From assembly GCA_037176705.1 (NCBI GenBank), contig CM073886.1:16266501-16330500 (forward strand): a stretch of DNA of 64,000 nucleotides, given 5' to 3'. This stretch comes from Molossus alvarezi. Lineage: Eukaryota; Chordata; Mammalia; Chiroptera; Molossidae. This document shows, in pieces, positions 32,323 to 44,113 of this stretch (its first letter is position 1; each line of letters starts with the position of its first letter). Both the position numbers and the translations under genes were made by a program. Below the pieces are notes generated by a model. That model saw only the letters and a list, made by a program, of their open reading frames with translations, searched no databases and was not told the origin of the DNA.

Positions 32323-32426
32323 GCCCAGCCAGTATGGCTCAGTGGACTGAGCATTGTCCCATGGACTGATGTTTCTATCTCCCTCTCCCTTCCTCTCTCT
32401 CTAAAAATCAATAAAAAACATAGTTA
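32323..32426 (+). mobile_element. VES SINE with large internal deletion
   Basis: The head runs to GTCCCATGGACTGATG, then jumps straight to the CT tract and AAAATCAATAAAAAAC tail; about 110 bp, including the B box, are missing. ATTCCTT flanks and a long A-rich stretch (32427-32480) follow. Confidence 0.85.
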
Positions 32427-32448
32427 AAAAAAAAAAAAAAATTCCTTC

Positions 32449-32484
<36 letters not shown>

Positions 32485-32850
32485 CCTTCTCCATCAGTTT
32501 ATTCTGGAAAAAAAAAAAGTCCAACCAGAAATGAACAGGAATGATATACAGAATGTGAGAAATATAAGGTGATCCTTGTTTAGGTCTCTTTCTTTTGCAT
32601 CTACAAAAATTTCAAACATAGAAAAGCAGAGGGAAACGAACACCTAATAAAATGACTGATAATTCTTTAATATCTGCTAATACCTAAATCCATACACAAA
32701 TTCTCTAGTTATTAAAAAAAAAAAAAAAGACTTTTATACCTGGTTTGCACTAATCAGGACCCAATTGAGGTCCACACCCTCAATTTTATCATGATTCCTC
32801 TCTATTTTATGACACTGACTTGAAGAGACCAAGCCTGTTATTTCTTTTTT

Positions 32851-33054
32851 AAATATGTTTTTATTGATTTTTGAGAGAGGAAGGGAGAGGGAGAGATAGT
32901 TGCATTGATGAGAGAAACACCAATTGGCTGCCTCCTGCATGCCCCCTACGGGGGATCAAGCCTAAAACCCGGGCGTGTGCCCTGACCAGGAATTGAACTG
33001 GCGACCTCTTGGTGGCATGGGATGCGGCTCAATCCTTGAGTCACACTGGCTGGG
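32851..33054 (-). mobile_element. VES SINE, cluster member 1 (GTGTGG type)
   Basis: Reverse copy; TATTTCTTT-like flanks near 32839 and 33055. First of four same-orientation copies packed in under 1 kb. Confidence 0.88.
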
Positions 33055-33074
33055 CTATTTCTTTCTTTCTTTTT

Positions 33075-33291
33075 TTTAGTCCTCACCCAAGGATATTTTT
33101 TCATTTATCTTAAGATAGAGACAGAGGGAGGGAAAGAGAGAGAGACAAATCGACTGGCTGCCTCCAGCACTATGCCAAACCAGGGCTGGGGATGAACTGC
33201 AACCAAGGTATGTCCTCTTGATTGGAATCGAACCCGCGACTCATTGGTCTGCTGGCCGATGCTCTAACCGCTGAACCAAACCGGCCAGGGC
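33075..33291 (-). mobile_element. VES SINE, cluster member 2 (GTTTGG type)
   Basis: Reverse copy ending GAACCAAACCGGCCAGGGC; separated from member 1 by about 20 bp of TTTC-rich sequence. Confidence 0.88.
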
Positions 33292-33311
33292 CTATTTTTT
33301 TTTTAAATCCT

Positions 33312-33543
33312 CATCTACAATTTTTTTTTCCCCTTATTGACTTGAGAGAGAGAGGAAGTGGTGGGGTGGGCACATCGATGTGAGAGAGACACATCCACTA
33401 ACTGTCTCCCGTATGTGTGCTAACCAGGGCCAGGGATCCAACTTGCAACCCATGTATATGCCCTTGACTAGTAATTGAACCCAAGACCCTTTGGGGCTCA
33501 GGCCAATGCTCTCACCACTCCACTGAGCCACACCAGCCAGGGC
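33312..33543 (-). mobile_element. VES SINE, cluster member 3 (divergent)
   Basis: Reverse copy with a mixed tail (TCCTCATCTACAA, then TTATTGACTTGAGAG), older than its neighbours. Confidence 0.82.
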
Positions 33544-33568
33544 AGGGATGTCTTTAATAGTGTCTTTT

Positions 33569-33809
33569 TTTTTTTTTTTAATCTTCACCCGAAGACATTT
33601 TTGTATTTATCTTCAGGTAGAGCAGGAGGGAGAGAGAGAGGAAGAGAGAAAAACATTGATGTGAGAGAGACACATAGACTAGTTGGTACCCATACAACCC
33701 CAACCAGGGGCGGGGACAAACTGCAACCAAAGTACATGCCCTTAGCGGGAACCAAACCTGGGTCTCTCTGGTCCTGACACTCTAACCGCTGAGCAAAACT
33801 GGCCAGGGC
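33569..33809 (-). mobile_element. VES SINE, cluster member 4 (GTTTGG type)
   Basis: Flanked by AATAGTGTCTTTT (33556-33568) and AACAGTGTCTTTT (33810-33822). Confidence 0.92.
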
Positions 33810-34601
33810 AACAGTGTCTTTTGAATTATACCTGATGATATGTTAAACCTCAACATATAGAACTAGCATGGTTGGAAACTATACAGCATATTCAAAATGT
33901 GGTCTATTATCTATCTATAGATGTGCATGTATCTCAAAAGCAAACTGGAGGATGAAGCTGAAGCAAGAGCAAAATGGAAAAGAAGATATGTCTCATGGCA
34001 CCCTCCCCATATAAATCTGTATACTTGTACAGCATTAATCCAGTTTGCAAAGTGCTTACCAACATGGGGTGTGTTTAACTTTCTCCTCTCTCAGATTGTT
34101 GCTCAATGAGATGAAAGGGTTGTATGAACTTTAAGTGGCCTGAAATCTATGTCAGAAGCATCCTCAGACTCTATAAACTTCCCTGCTTAGTCCCCACTGC
34201 CCAGGCGGGCACTGAGAATGAAAGAAAAGTGCTTAGACAGGAACCTCCCTTTAAAAATACAGAACCAAAACTGGCACAGAGCATATATTTTATGCAATTT
34301 TGTTTGAAAAATAGTAAGAATAAAAGAGAAATCTCTCTTACCAGATACCAAAATTATAAAGCTACAGATTTCTTTACATACGTCTAGAAAAAGAAACATG
34401 TTCATTGATTCCTATATAACTTTAAAATACAAAAATAAATTTCAGATAAATTAGAATGCATAAAAATAGTTTAAAATGAATAAAAGTATTAGAAAAATAA
34501 AGAATATTTTTAGAATAAAAAAACATAAAGACATAAGATTAAGGTTTAAAAAAGGAAAAATTGGTTATTTTTGAAAAGTGAAAATAGAAGCTCCTGATAT
34601 A

Positions 34602-34965
34602 CAGGTGAGGCAAAAGTAGATGTACAGTTTAGAGTACACAAAAGTTTATTAGTTTTCTCTTCTTTTTGAAAATCCTCATCTGAGGATGTTTTTATTGATT
34701 TTAGAGAGAGAGGAAGAGAGAAAGAGAGAACATTAATGTGAGAGCGAAACATTGACCTGTTGCCTCCAGTACTCGCCAGACAGGGGAACAAACCCAAAAC
34801 CTAGATATGTGCCCTCACCAGGAACTGAATCCGAAACCCTTCTTGGTGTTTGGGAAGATGCTCCAACCAACTGAGCCACCTAAGCAGGGCAGTTTATTCT
34901 TGCATTATTATTCATTGTATTATTTTTCATACGAACAAGTATAAACCTATTTTTGCCCCACCCTG
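34602..34965. mobile_element. Mariner-type MITE, interrupted by a VES
   Basis: Terminal inverted repeats CAGGTGAGGCAAAAGTAGATG (left) and the complement of CAGGGTGGGGCAAAAATAGG (right) with TA at both outer edges. Without the inserted SINE the element is about 125 bp and nearly palindromic (GTACAG...ATTATTATTCATTG...). No transposase. Confidence 0.8.
34651..34890 (-). mobile_element. VES-like SINE inside the mariner MITE
   Basis: Reverse copy; AGTTTATT occurs at 34643-34650 and 34891-34898. Confidence 0.85.
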
Positions 34966-35007
34966 TATGTTGCCAAATTGTTTTCCAGAAAGGTCGTAGC
35001 ACTTATT

Positions 35008-35258
35008 TTTTTTTTTTTTATCCTCACCCGAGGATATTTTTCCATTTTTTATACAGATAGAGTGGGAGGGAGAGAGAGGAAGGGAGAGAGAGAGAGAAAC
35101 ATCGATGTGAAGGGACACATCGAGTGGCTGCCACCCGCACGACCAACCAGGGCCGGGGACAAACTGCAACCGAAGTACGTGCCCTTAGCGGGAACCGAAC
35201 CCCGGTCTCTCCGGACCGCAGGCCGACGCTCTAACCGCTGAGCAAAACTGGCCAGGGC
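35008..35258 (-). mobile_element. VES SINE (GTTTGG type)
   Basis: Complete reverse copy flanked by GTAGCACTTATT at 34996-35007 and again from 35261. Confidence 0.92.
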
Positions 35259-35604
35259 TTGTAGCACTTATTATATAAAATGTTCTACACCTCAGTGTCA
35301 AGAAAATTCAATGAAGAAAAAAATAGCTTTTTCACTTAATGGTGATGAAATGGACAGATCAACTAGATATCCACATGTAAAAAAAAATGAAGGTGAACCC
35401 CCCCTTCTTCACCTTAAACTCAAAAAGTAATTCAAAATGAATAAAAGACCTAAATGTGAGAGCTGAAACTATAAAAAACATTTAGAAAAAGATCATAGGA
35501 GTAAATAATCATGACCTCGGATTAGGCAATGGATTCTCAGATATGTCATCAAAAGCACAAAAAAACAACAAAAAATAAATTGAACCTCATTAAAATTTAA
35601 AATT

Positions 35605-35828
35605 GTGCCCTGGCTGGTTAGGCTCAGTTGGCTGGGTGTCATCCAGTGCACTGAAACATTGCTGGTTCAATTCTCAGTTAGGGCACACAACTGGGTTTTG
35701 GGCTTGATGCCCAGTCAGGGGGCGTGCATGCAGGCGGTAGTCAATTGATGTTTCCCTCTCACATGAATGTTTCTCTCTCTCTCTCCCCATCTCCTTTTGT
35801 CTCTCTCTAAAAATCAATTTAAACATCT
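35605..35828 (+). mobile_element. VES SINE (GTGTGG-like, divergent)
   Basis: Head TGCCCTGGCTGGTTAGGCTC, AAAATCAATTTAAAC tail; inserted in the old L1, with TTAAAATTT-rich flanks. Confidence 0.82.
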
Positions 35829-36335
35829 TTAAAATTTTTTAAAAAATGGTTATGCTTCAAAGGACACTATGGAGAAAGTGCAAGAAAATCCAAAGAATTA
35901 GAGAAAATATTTGCAAATCATAGATGTAATAAGGGTCTTATATCTAAAACATACAAAGAACTCTTCTAGCTCAATTACAAAAAAAATAACCTAATTTCAA
36001 AGTGGACAAAAAGATGCTTAACAACATTAGCCATTAAAGAAATGCAAACCAGAACTACAATGAGATACCATTTTGCACCCACCATGATGGCTACAATAAA
36101 AAAAAAAAGAGTAACAAGTTTGGTGAGCATGTGAAAAAAACAGAAACCTTTGTACACTACTGGAATGTCATGTGATCCAGCAATTACCCTAATTATATAC
36201 CAAAGAAAACTGAAACATATGTTTACATAAAAACGTGTACACAAATGTTTGTAACAGCATTATTCATAATAGCCAAAAAGCAGAAACAACTCAAATGGCC
36301 ATCAACTGATAAACTTTAAAAACATTTTGCTAAGT

Positions 36336-36597
36336 CAGCAATTTTCAACCGGTGTGCTGCGGCAGGCACACTGGTATGCCTCAAAAAAATTTAAAACATG
36401 CAATAATACCTGACTATTTGGTCAGGGGCACTGACCTGTTTTTCCTTAGACTGTCCAAAAAAACAAAAAAAATTACAACAGCCAACACAATAGTTGCCTA
36501 ATGTGAATGAATCAAATTTATACCTATTCTTTTGTCAGATCAGCAAAAAAATATGTTTTTTTGGTGTGCTATGAGATGAAAAAGGTGAAAGTCACTG
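36336..36597 (+). mobile_element. Non-autonomous hAT element, copy 1
   Basis: 262 bp, ends CAGCAATTTTCAACC and GGTGAAAGTCACTG as inverted repeats, exact 8-bp duplication TGCTAAGT at 36328-36335 and 36598-36605. Internal text includes TACCTGACTATTTGGTCAGG. No transposase; mobilised in trans. Confidence 0.9.
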
Positions 36598-36912
36598 TGC
36601 TAAGTGACAACAGCCAGCCACAAAAGAGCACATATTGTATAATTCCATTTCTATAAAATGCCCAAAGTAGATCAATGCATAGAGGCAGAAAATGCTGAGG
36701 GATCAGAAGAAATGGGGAGTTAATAGTAGAGGGTTTCGTTTTTAGAGTGATAAAACTGTTCTAAAATTGACTGTGATGGTGATTGCACAGTATACTAAAT
36801 ACTATTAAACTGTATACTTTAAAGAGGGGGATTTAAATTGTATATGAATATATCTCAAAAGAGCTGTTAAAAAAGTTCTATCTAACTAATCATTAAAGAA
36901 ATGAAAAAAATT

Positions 36913-37423
36913 TTTTTTCTTTAATCCTCACCCGAGGACATTTTTGCATTTATTTTTAGATAAAGCGGGAGAGAGAGAGAAGGAGGAAGAGAGAGAGAAA
37001 CATTGATGTAAGAGAGACACACCAGCCCTGGCCGGTTTGGTTCAGCGGTTGGAGCGTCGGCCTGGGGTCCTGAGAGACCAGGTTCGGTTCCCGCTAAGGG
37101 TGCGTGCCTCGGTTGCAGTTTGTCCCCGGCCCTGGTCGGTTGTGCGGGTGGCAGCCACTCGATGTGTCCCTTTCACATCGATGTTTCTCTCTCTCTCTCT
37201 GTTCCTCTCTCCCCACCCCACTCTACCTGAACAAAAAATGGAAAGATGTCCTCGGGTGAGGAAAAAAAAAAAAGAGAGACACACCAAGTGGCTGCCACCC
37301 ACAAGACCCCAACCGAGGCCAGGGACACACTGCAACCGAGGTAGATGCCCTTAGCGGGAACCAAACCCACGTCTCTCTGGTCTGTGGGCCAAAACTCTCA
37401 CCACTTAGCAAACAGGCCAGGGC
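36913..37423 (-). mobile_element. VES SINE split by an opposite VES
   Basis: Reverse GTTTGG-type copy whose body is interrupted at 37025-37273 by a plus-strand VES, with 13-bp copies of its own text at the junctions. Confidence 0.9.
37025..37273 (+). mobile_element. VES SINE nested in opposite orientation
   Basis: Complete young copy, exact target GAGAGACACACCA at 37012-37024 and 37274-37286. Confidence 0.94.
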
Positions 37424-37439
37424 AAGAAAAGAAATTTTA

Positions 37440-38230
37440 AAAAGGCATTTTTCACCTGTCAATATGACAAAGATATAAGTGGTATTGATGAGGATATAAA
37501 GAAACAGCAATTCTCAGACAATTTCTTTAAATTGCTTTGGTGATGAAGCAATTTAGTATGGCTTGGAAAGTAGCATGTATCAAAAAGAAAAATGTGCATT
37601 TCTTTTGATCCAGTAGTTCCACTTCTTATGGGCAAAAATAGGCATCACACTTTGATTAAATTAAGAATTGGAAAACTTATAAATGCCTTTCAAATGCAGA
37701 CTAATTAAACAAATTATGGCAACAGACGTAATGAAATAATATTCAGTCATGAAAAATAAGAACAACCTCTAAAGACCCCAGTCACAGCCATGTGGAGCAA
37801 AAGAATGGCACAGCTGAGGTCTGCCCAAATCCTTGACCTATAAAAAATTGTGAGATATAAAAAAGTGATTATAATAATAATAATACTACATTAGACCATT
37901 ATACTTTCATGAAAAGCTGTTTCTAACATAATAAGCTAAAAAAAAAAAAAAAAAAAAAAAGCTATAGAATAGTACTATAGTCATTCGTTTTTTTCTTTAT
38001 TAACTTTATATGTTTGTATCTGTTCTTAGAAAAAACCCTAATATTATCTGGTGGTTATATCAGGACAGGGATGGGAGCATGCATTGTTTGAATGTTTTAC
38101 AAGCATCTACTATTTTTAAAACAAAAAAAATTCTACTTTGGGGGAAAAATAATTCAGAACAATCAGTAGAAAATGATGAAGACGCAAGATAAAAAATAAA
38201 ATTGTAAAGGTAGTAGAAGGTAATTAAGAT
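37440..38230 (+). mobile_element. Ancient L1 3' UTR fragment
   Basis: Text such as GATATAAGTGGTATTGATGAGG, GTGCATTTCTTTTGATCCAG and GAAATAATATTCAGTCATG is typical of old mammalian L1 3' UTRs. An A-run lies at 37939-37959. Confidence 0.55.
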
Positions 38231-38284
38231 GAGTATTTTGTAATGCAAAGGTGGTAAAGACTGTCATCAAAAAATATTTATGTA

Positions 38285-38534
38285 GCCCTGGCGGTTTGGC
38301 TCAGAGGTTAAAGCGTCGGCCTGCAGACCAGAGAGTCCTGTGTTCAGTTCCCACTAAGGGCACATACCTCAGTTGCAGTTTGTCCGGCCCCAGTTGGGGT
38401 TGTGCGGGTGGCAGCCGGTCGATGTGTCTCTCTCATATCAATGTTTCTTTCTCTCTCTTTTCCTCCCTCTCTCTTTCCCACCCTATCTGAAGATAAATGC
38501 AAAAATGTCCTCGAGTAAGGATTTAAAAAAAAAA
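38285..38534 (+). mobile_element. VES SINE (GTTTGG type)
   Basis: Complete: GCCCTGGCGGTTTGGCTC head, GAAGATAAATGCAAAAATGTCC variant before the tail. Confidence 0.9.
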
Positions 38535-38761
38535 GTGTGTGTGGCAATGGTTCCTAACCAATCCCCAGTAAAAACCTTCTCAAATACAGATTGCCCATTC
38601 TTCCCTCCCAGAAACTATAATTGGAAAATCTAGGGTGGAGCCAGAAGCAGTTCTACTTGTTAAAGTTCCATAGGGGATGCAGTACTAATTTTAGCTTTAT
38701 ACTTTTCCCAGATTTTCCAAAATGAACATGTATGTACTTTTACAGTGAAAATAAAAACTTT

Positions 38762-39000
38762 TTTTATCCTCACCCGAGGACATTTTTCCATTTTTTGTTC
38801 AGAGAGAGTTGGGGGAAGAGAGAGGGAGAAAGAGAGAGAAACATAGACATGAAAGGGACACAATGAGCAGCTGCCACCTGCATGATCAACCAGGGCAGGG
38901 GACAAACTGCAACTGAGGTACGCGCCCTTAGCAGAACCGAACCCAGGTCTCTCTGGACCACAGGCCGATGCTCTAACCGCTGAGCCAAACCGGCCAGGGC
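38762..39000 (-). mobile_element. VES SINE (GTTTGG type)
   Basis: Reverse copy flanked by AAAATAAAAACTTTT and AATAAAACAAAACTTTT, a loose duplication. Confidence 0.9.
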
Positions 39001-39229
39001 AATAAAACAAAACTTTTAAAGGAAAAGGCCCATAGGTGATTCTGATGTAGTGGTGGGCCATGCCAAAGAAGGACGTGCAAGAGGACAAACTACAGGAGAA
39101 TTTACACTCCCCTCCAGGACCAAAGCCATGAGAACAAATGTAAAGAAAATCAATAAACTAGGAAAAAATACTGAACACACAAGACAAAGCAAATAATAAT
39201 ACAGGTATTATGTCTTCTCTTCCTCTTGG

Positions 39230-39440
39230 CCAGTCTTTATTTCTCAAGTACTTCACACTAAGCTCTATGATCAGTGCTCATTTAATACCCAACCCCCAAG
39301 GGAGAAACTAACTCAGGGCCAGCACCACCTTACAGGAGAAGTAACTGAGGCCCAAAGGTGTGTTCTTTGCCCATGTGGTACACTCAGTGGTAGAACAGGC
39401 AGTCTAGCAGTAGGTGGGTAACATTTCTGCCACCCACCTT
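39230..39440 (+). repeat. MIR-like ancient SINE
   Basis: GTACTTCACACTAAGCTCTATG, then AGAAGTAACTGAGGCCCAAAG and a CAGTGGTAGAACAGGCAGTCT end follow the MIR core order. Confidence 0.6.
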
Positions 39441-39540
39441 GATAAAGGTTTGGATCACCTTGCTTTATAAAGTGTTCTAAGAGACGCTAACAGAAAAACT
39501 GGCAAAGGACAGGAACTAAGCAAATCAAAAAAGAAATGTA

Positions 39541-39811
39541 GCCCTGGCCAGTTTGGTTCAGTGGTTAGAGCATCTACCCGCGAACCAGAGTCCAGGATTT
39601 GGTTCCTGCTAAGGGCACATACCTCAGATGCAGTTTGTCCCCGGCTTGGTTAGGGTCATGTGGGTGGCAACCACTCCATGTGTCTCTCTCACATTGAAGC
39701 TTCTCTCTCTCTCTCTCTCTCTCTCTCTTACCCCCTCTCTCCCTCCTGCTCTATCTTAAGATAAATGCAAAAATGTCCTCAGGTGAGGATAAAAACAAAC
39801 AAACAAACAAA
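39541..39811 (+). mobile_element. VES SINE (GTTTGG type)
   Basis: Complete, (TC)n tract at about 39704-39728 and CAAA-repeat tail; AAATGTA / AAATGTGTA flanks. Confidence 0.9.
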
Positions 39812-40374
39812 ATGTGTATCTCTAAACTTACAGTACTTTAATCATCTGCTATCAAAGCTGAGTGACAAACTCCCAGCCTTGGGAGCATCTTGTAATACTG
39901 GTGATCTAGTACGTGTTGGAAGGCAATGTAATAGAATCCATCAAAAGCCTTAAAATATATGCAATATGCATTTCTGGAACTCAAATCAGCTCACATGTAA
40001 ATCCTAATTCTAGAAGGAGAAGGCTAGCATGGTGTGGGAGTCACATTGGTTCAACTGTGATTCACCCTGCAAGTTAGCATTTTGAGCCACAAGTAACAGC
40101 AGGTGAACACAAAGCACACTGACCTAGTGGCTGCGGGGATACAGCTCACTCACCCCACTCCCATCTTTCCTAGATTCAGCCACATGCTCTTTGCATGTAT
40201 CTTTGTTGCCATAGTTAAAACAATCATTTACCCATGTCCACCAAATGATCTTGAAAGGCAAATCTTTTCTATTTCTGTGATATTCTGTAATTTTTTGAAG
40301 GAATCTAACATGTACTTTTATTTGGATTGCTATTGTTATATAGATTTGTATAATCAACACCAATCTCATTTTTA

Positions 40375-40579
40375 AAAATATATATTTTTAATTGATTTTT
40401 TAGGGAGAGAGAGACAGAAACATTGATGTGATGAGAGAGAAACACTGACGGGCTAACTCTTGCATGTCCCTTACTGAGGATCGAGCCTGAAATCTGGGCA
40501 TGTGCCCTGACCAGGAATTGAACCGGGATCTCACAGTCCATGGGGTGATGCTCAATCCACTGAGACACACCAGCTGGGC
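40375..40579 (-). mobile_element. VES SINE (GTGTGG type)
   Basis: Reverse copy; flanks CCAATCTCATTTTT and CCAACCCCATTTTT. Confidence 0.88.
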
Positions 40580-41426
40580 CCAACCCCATTTTTCTATATG
40601 CCTTGTATTCCATCCTAAGGATATAATCACAGATGTGCACAGGAGTACATACTATACAATAGCTTATCCTGGCATTCTTTCTAGGAAAATAAGTTATTTT
40701 CCATTAAGTATCTCAGAACAGATTATGTCTGCAAGGGACTCCAGTGCAAACAATAGGAAGCAGAACCTGACCAAGACAGAATGGAGAATGAAAGTACTTC
40801 CTCCCGCCTCACAAACCACTACCCCAAATCCACATCAGGCTGGGATCCCTACAGATGGCCCTTCAGAACAACCTGGCCCAAAATTCTGTATCACTGATTG
40901 GGTACAGACCCACACTACTCTGACAGCCTTCCTCTGGCCCACCGGAAACTTTACTTCTCCCCAACCTCCAGCTAAAGTCAGAAAATGACACCAAAGCGAA
41001 CACCAGGTGTGACAAGGGATTGCTTTGCAACGTCTGCTTGTTCTGATTCCTCCAGAAGGGCCCTAGAACAGCTGGGTATGCAAAGCTTTGGAGTCATAAA
41101 ATAAAGGAAATACTCATTAAATGCTCACAGCTATCAAACTGGGAAGAAGTGAAAATCACCTCTGAGATGATAAAGATCAACTGGTAAAAAACAGAGTTTA
41201 TTTTAGATGGACAGAATAATGTTTCTTGTGCTTTCTTCTTTTTGCTTGGTGTTTACTGATTAAAGAAAAAAAAGAGATTACCTTACAATTTAAGCTTTAA
41301 ACTCAATAGGAAAATAATTTAAAATTATCTTAAGTTGGAACAAAATGATTTTTAAATAACCTTCCCAATCTGAACAGTGTGATCTTACAGTGGAAAACAA
41401 ATGACTAAGTCAAGAAAGAAAACTCA

Positions 41427-41586
41427 GCCCTGGCCGGTTTGGTTCAGCGGTTAGAGCGTCGGCCTGCGGTCCTGAGAGACCCGGGTTCAGTTCCTGCTAA
41501 GGGCGCGTACCTAGGTTGCAGTTTGTCCCCGGCCCTGGTCGGTTGTGCGGGTGGCAGCCACTCGAGGTGTTCCTTTCGCATCGATG

Positions 41587-41620
<34 letters not shown>

Positions 41621-41692
41621 CCTCCCATTCTACCTGAACAAAGAATGGAAAAATGTCCTCGGGTGAGGATAAAAAATAAGTAAAGAAAAAAA
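41427..41692 (+). mobile_element. VES SINE (GTTTGG type)
   Basis: Complete young copy flanked by AAGAAAGAAAACTC at 41412-41425 and 41693-41706, exact. Confidence 0.93.
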
Positions 41693-42085
41693 AAGAAAGA
41701 AAACTCGATGGGTGAGATAAAGGGCAAAGGTAGCAGCAGCACTGATAAGTGGACAGGCACCCCCCCACACCACCTCTCTACCATGCCCCAAGATCATGCC
41801 TTGTGAACTGGAGAGTTCGTTTGCCAAGGTGGAGTGAGTGGTTACCTGCTACTGAACAAAAACCCCCTACAAGGCAGAAGTTGCTGGATCAGTTCCAACG
41901 GATGACGGGCCAACCAGACAAGCAGATCTCAACTGAATTAAAGGGTCTTAAAAAACATCAGGCCCACTGACCAAATGCCCAGTTCAGAAGAATTACCAAC
42001 TTACTAAAAACCTTTAAGAAATACTCTTCTTGCATACTATCAATATATAAAGACAGATTCTTCAAAAATATTACAGTTAAGTTTT

Positions 42086-42302
42086 AAAAAAATATTTTTA
42101 TTGATTTTTAGAGTCAGAGGAAGGGAGAGGGAGGGAGAAAGAAACATCAAAGTGGGAGCAAAATATCGATCAGTTGCCTTCTGCACGTCCCCTACTGGGG
42201 ATGGAGTCAGCAACCTGGGCATGTGCCCTGACCAAGAATTGAAGCAATAACTTCTTAGTGCACAGGATAATGCCCAACCAACTGAGTCACACCAGCCAGG
42301 GC
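42086..42302 (-). mobile_element. VES SINE (GTGTGG type)
   Basis: Reverse copy flanked by TACAGTTAAGTTTT (42072-42085) and TACAGTTAAGCTTT (from 42303). Confidence 0.9.
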
Positions 42303-43648
42303 TACAGTTAAGCTTTTGATAATTTGGTAAATTAATCATTTGACTAACAAATTGGTTTTAATGAATTTGCCTTAGGGCCATGTCAGATGATTATGGAAAA
42401 GGTAAAAAGAAGTTAGAGTGATTAGGGCAGTGAAAAGACTGCCATGGCTCATGACTCTTCAGATATGATAAAGCACTATATTTATACCGTTGGTAGCTAT
42501 GACTGTCCCCATCCAGACCCATAAAATGTACTATCTACCAAGTTCGTCCAACAGTCCCTTCATTTCTCAGAAATGCCTGGTAAATATCCCAGTAGGTGCT
42601 TCTAATAGGCAGGCAGAAGTTCTGACGCTGGTTGCTTGAAGGTATGCAGCACAGCTTGTTTAGACAAGAGGAACCTTCCTATTGGGTCTCTATGTGAAGT
42701 GAAAGAGCTGAATGTCTCTGGAGATAATTTATACTTCCACCTAGAAGGTTTCACTGAAGAAAGGGCAACACTAATCACACTCTAATAAAGACATGGTTGG
42801 TTAATGGAAACCCATATTGGAAACAAAGTTAAATGACCTTAATTGAATACTTAAAATACCTATGGTGTGCCTGACACCAAAGAACTTCATTAAATTTTCT
42901 CAATTTATAGTTTCCTGATATTTGTAACAAATCATATTTTGTGCTTAGGCTGTGTTTCCAGCCAAAAGGAGATGAATTTAAGCAGTAGAAAGGATTTATA
43001 TAGCTACTGATAAGAATTTAGACTAAAAGTTATTCTTCAAAGGTCCCTTAAACACATTTTCTCAGGTGAAGGCAAATAAGATGAGAGTAACAGAAATAAA
43101 TTCCTAAAGGTATACAAACACTTGGATTACTAATAATTGTGGGTAAATGCTTATTCCCCAATCATTCCCCATGTTTTCCAATTCAATTATTAAGGCACAA
43201 TTCATAGTCACAGAGTGAATTTCTACAGAATCTGCTCTTGTGGTGAAGAGCTGACATAACTGCTCACTCATCGTTTCCACAAGAAGGAATAGAACACAGG
43301 GAAATATCAGACCACCAGTGAGTTTAAATCTCCGCTTGTGAAGAACAAGAGGCTAGTGTGCAATGTTACGGAAATATGAGCTTCTCTGCAGGGAAGCCCT
43401 TGGGTACCTGAGGTTTAACTCTGTTTGGTCAATTCACACCTTGATCCCTCAGTGATCAGAGACTGGATGCAAGAGACAGAAAATTATGAGAGAACAAGAC
43501 AAATAAGGGTGAGGGGGCAGAAAGGGAGGCTTTCTGAAGTACTGCAGTGGACATAACGACCAATAAAGTAAGCCCACTCCAAAGAAGGATGGCTGGGCAT
43601 CAGGTCACTCAAACAGCAGTGAACAATGGCTCTGAAAACATTCTACAT

Positions 43649-43909
43649 TAGCAATTTTCAACCTTTTTCATCTCATGGCACACATAAAGTAATAACTAAA
43701 ACTCTGCAGCACACCAAAAAAACTTTGTATACTGATCTGACAAAAAAATATAGGTATAATTTTGATTTATTCACACGGGACAGCTACTGTTGTGTTGGCT
43801 GTTGTCATTTTTCAAATTTGACAATCTAAGGGAAAAGAGGTCAGTGCCCCTGACTAAATAGGTATTACATGTTTTAAAAATTCATGTGCACACTGGTTGA
43901 AAATCACTG
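43649..43909 (-). mobile_element. Non-autonomous hAT element, copy 2 (inverted)
   Basis: Same family as 36336-36597 but opposite orientation; 261 bp ending GGTTGAAAATCACTG, exact 8-bp duplication TTCTACAT at 43641-43648 and 43910-43917. Confidence 0.9.
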
Positions 43910-44113
43910 TTCTACATCAAAGTCACTGGAGGAGCTTGTTTAAAACTGCAGATTCCAGTGTAAGAAAAAGAACAAGCCCATCTATTTGGCAATTATTCTG
44001 AATTGCCATAGAGGGAATTAGATGATATAAATTGGGAAACTGAGAAAAAAAAAATTAAGTTTCACAAATAATAGTAACCACGAAAACAGAGAGTCCTCAC
44101 CCTTCCTCTAAGA

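Larger units (their letters stand above)
35340..36880 (+). mobile_element. Old L1 (L1M-type) 3' end
   Basis: ORF2 C-terminal and 3' UTR text (AATAAAAGACCTAAATGTGAG, then CCATTAAAGAAATGCAAACC, later TAAACTGTATACTTTAAAG and TATATCTCAA at the end). Interrupted by a VES (35605) and a hAT MITE (36336). Confidence 0.7.

Noticed and set aside
40500..40988. 162-codon plus-strand open frame
   Set aside because: Begins in a reverse VES and continues into non-repetitive intron; no family similarity seen.
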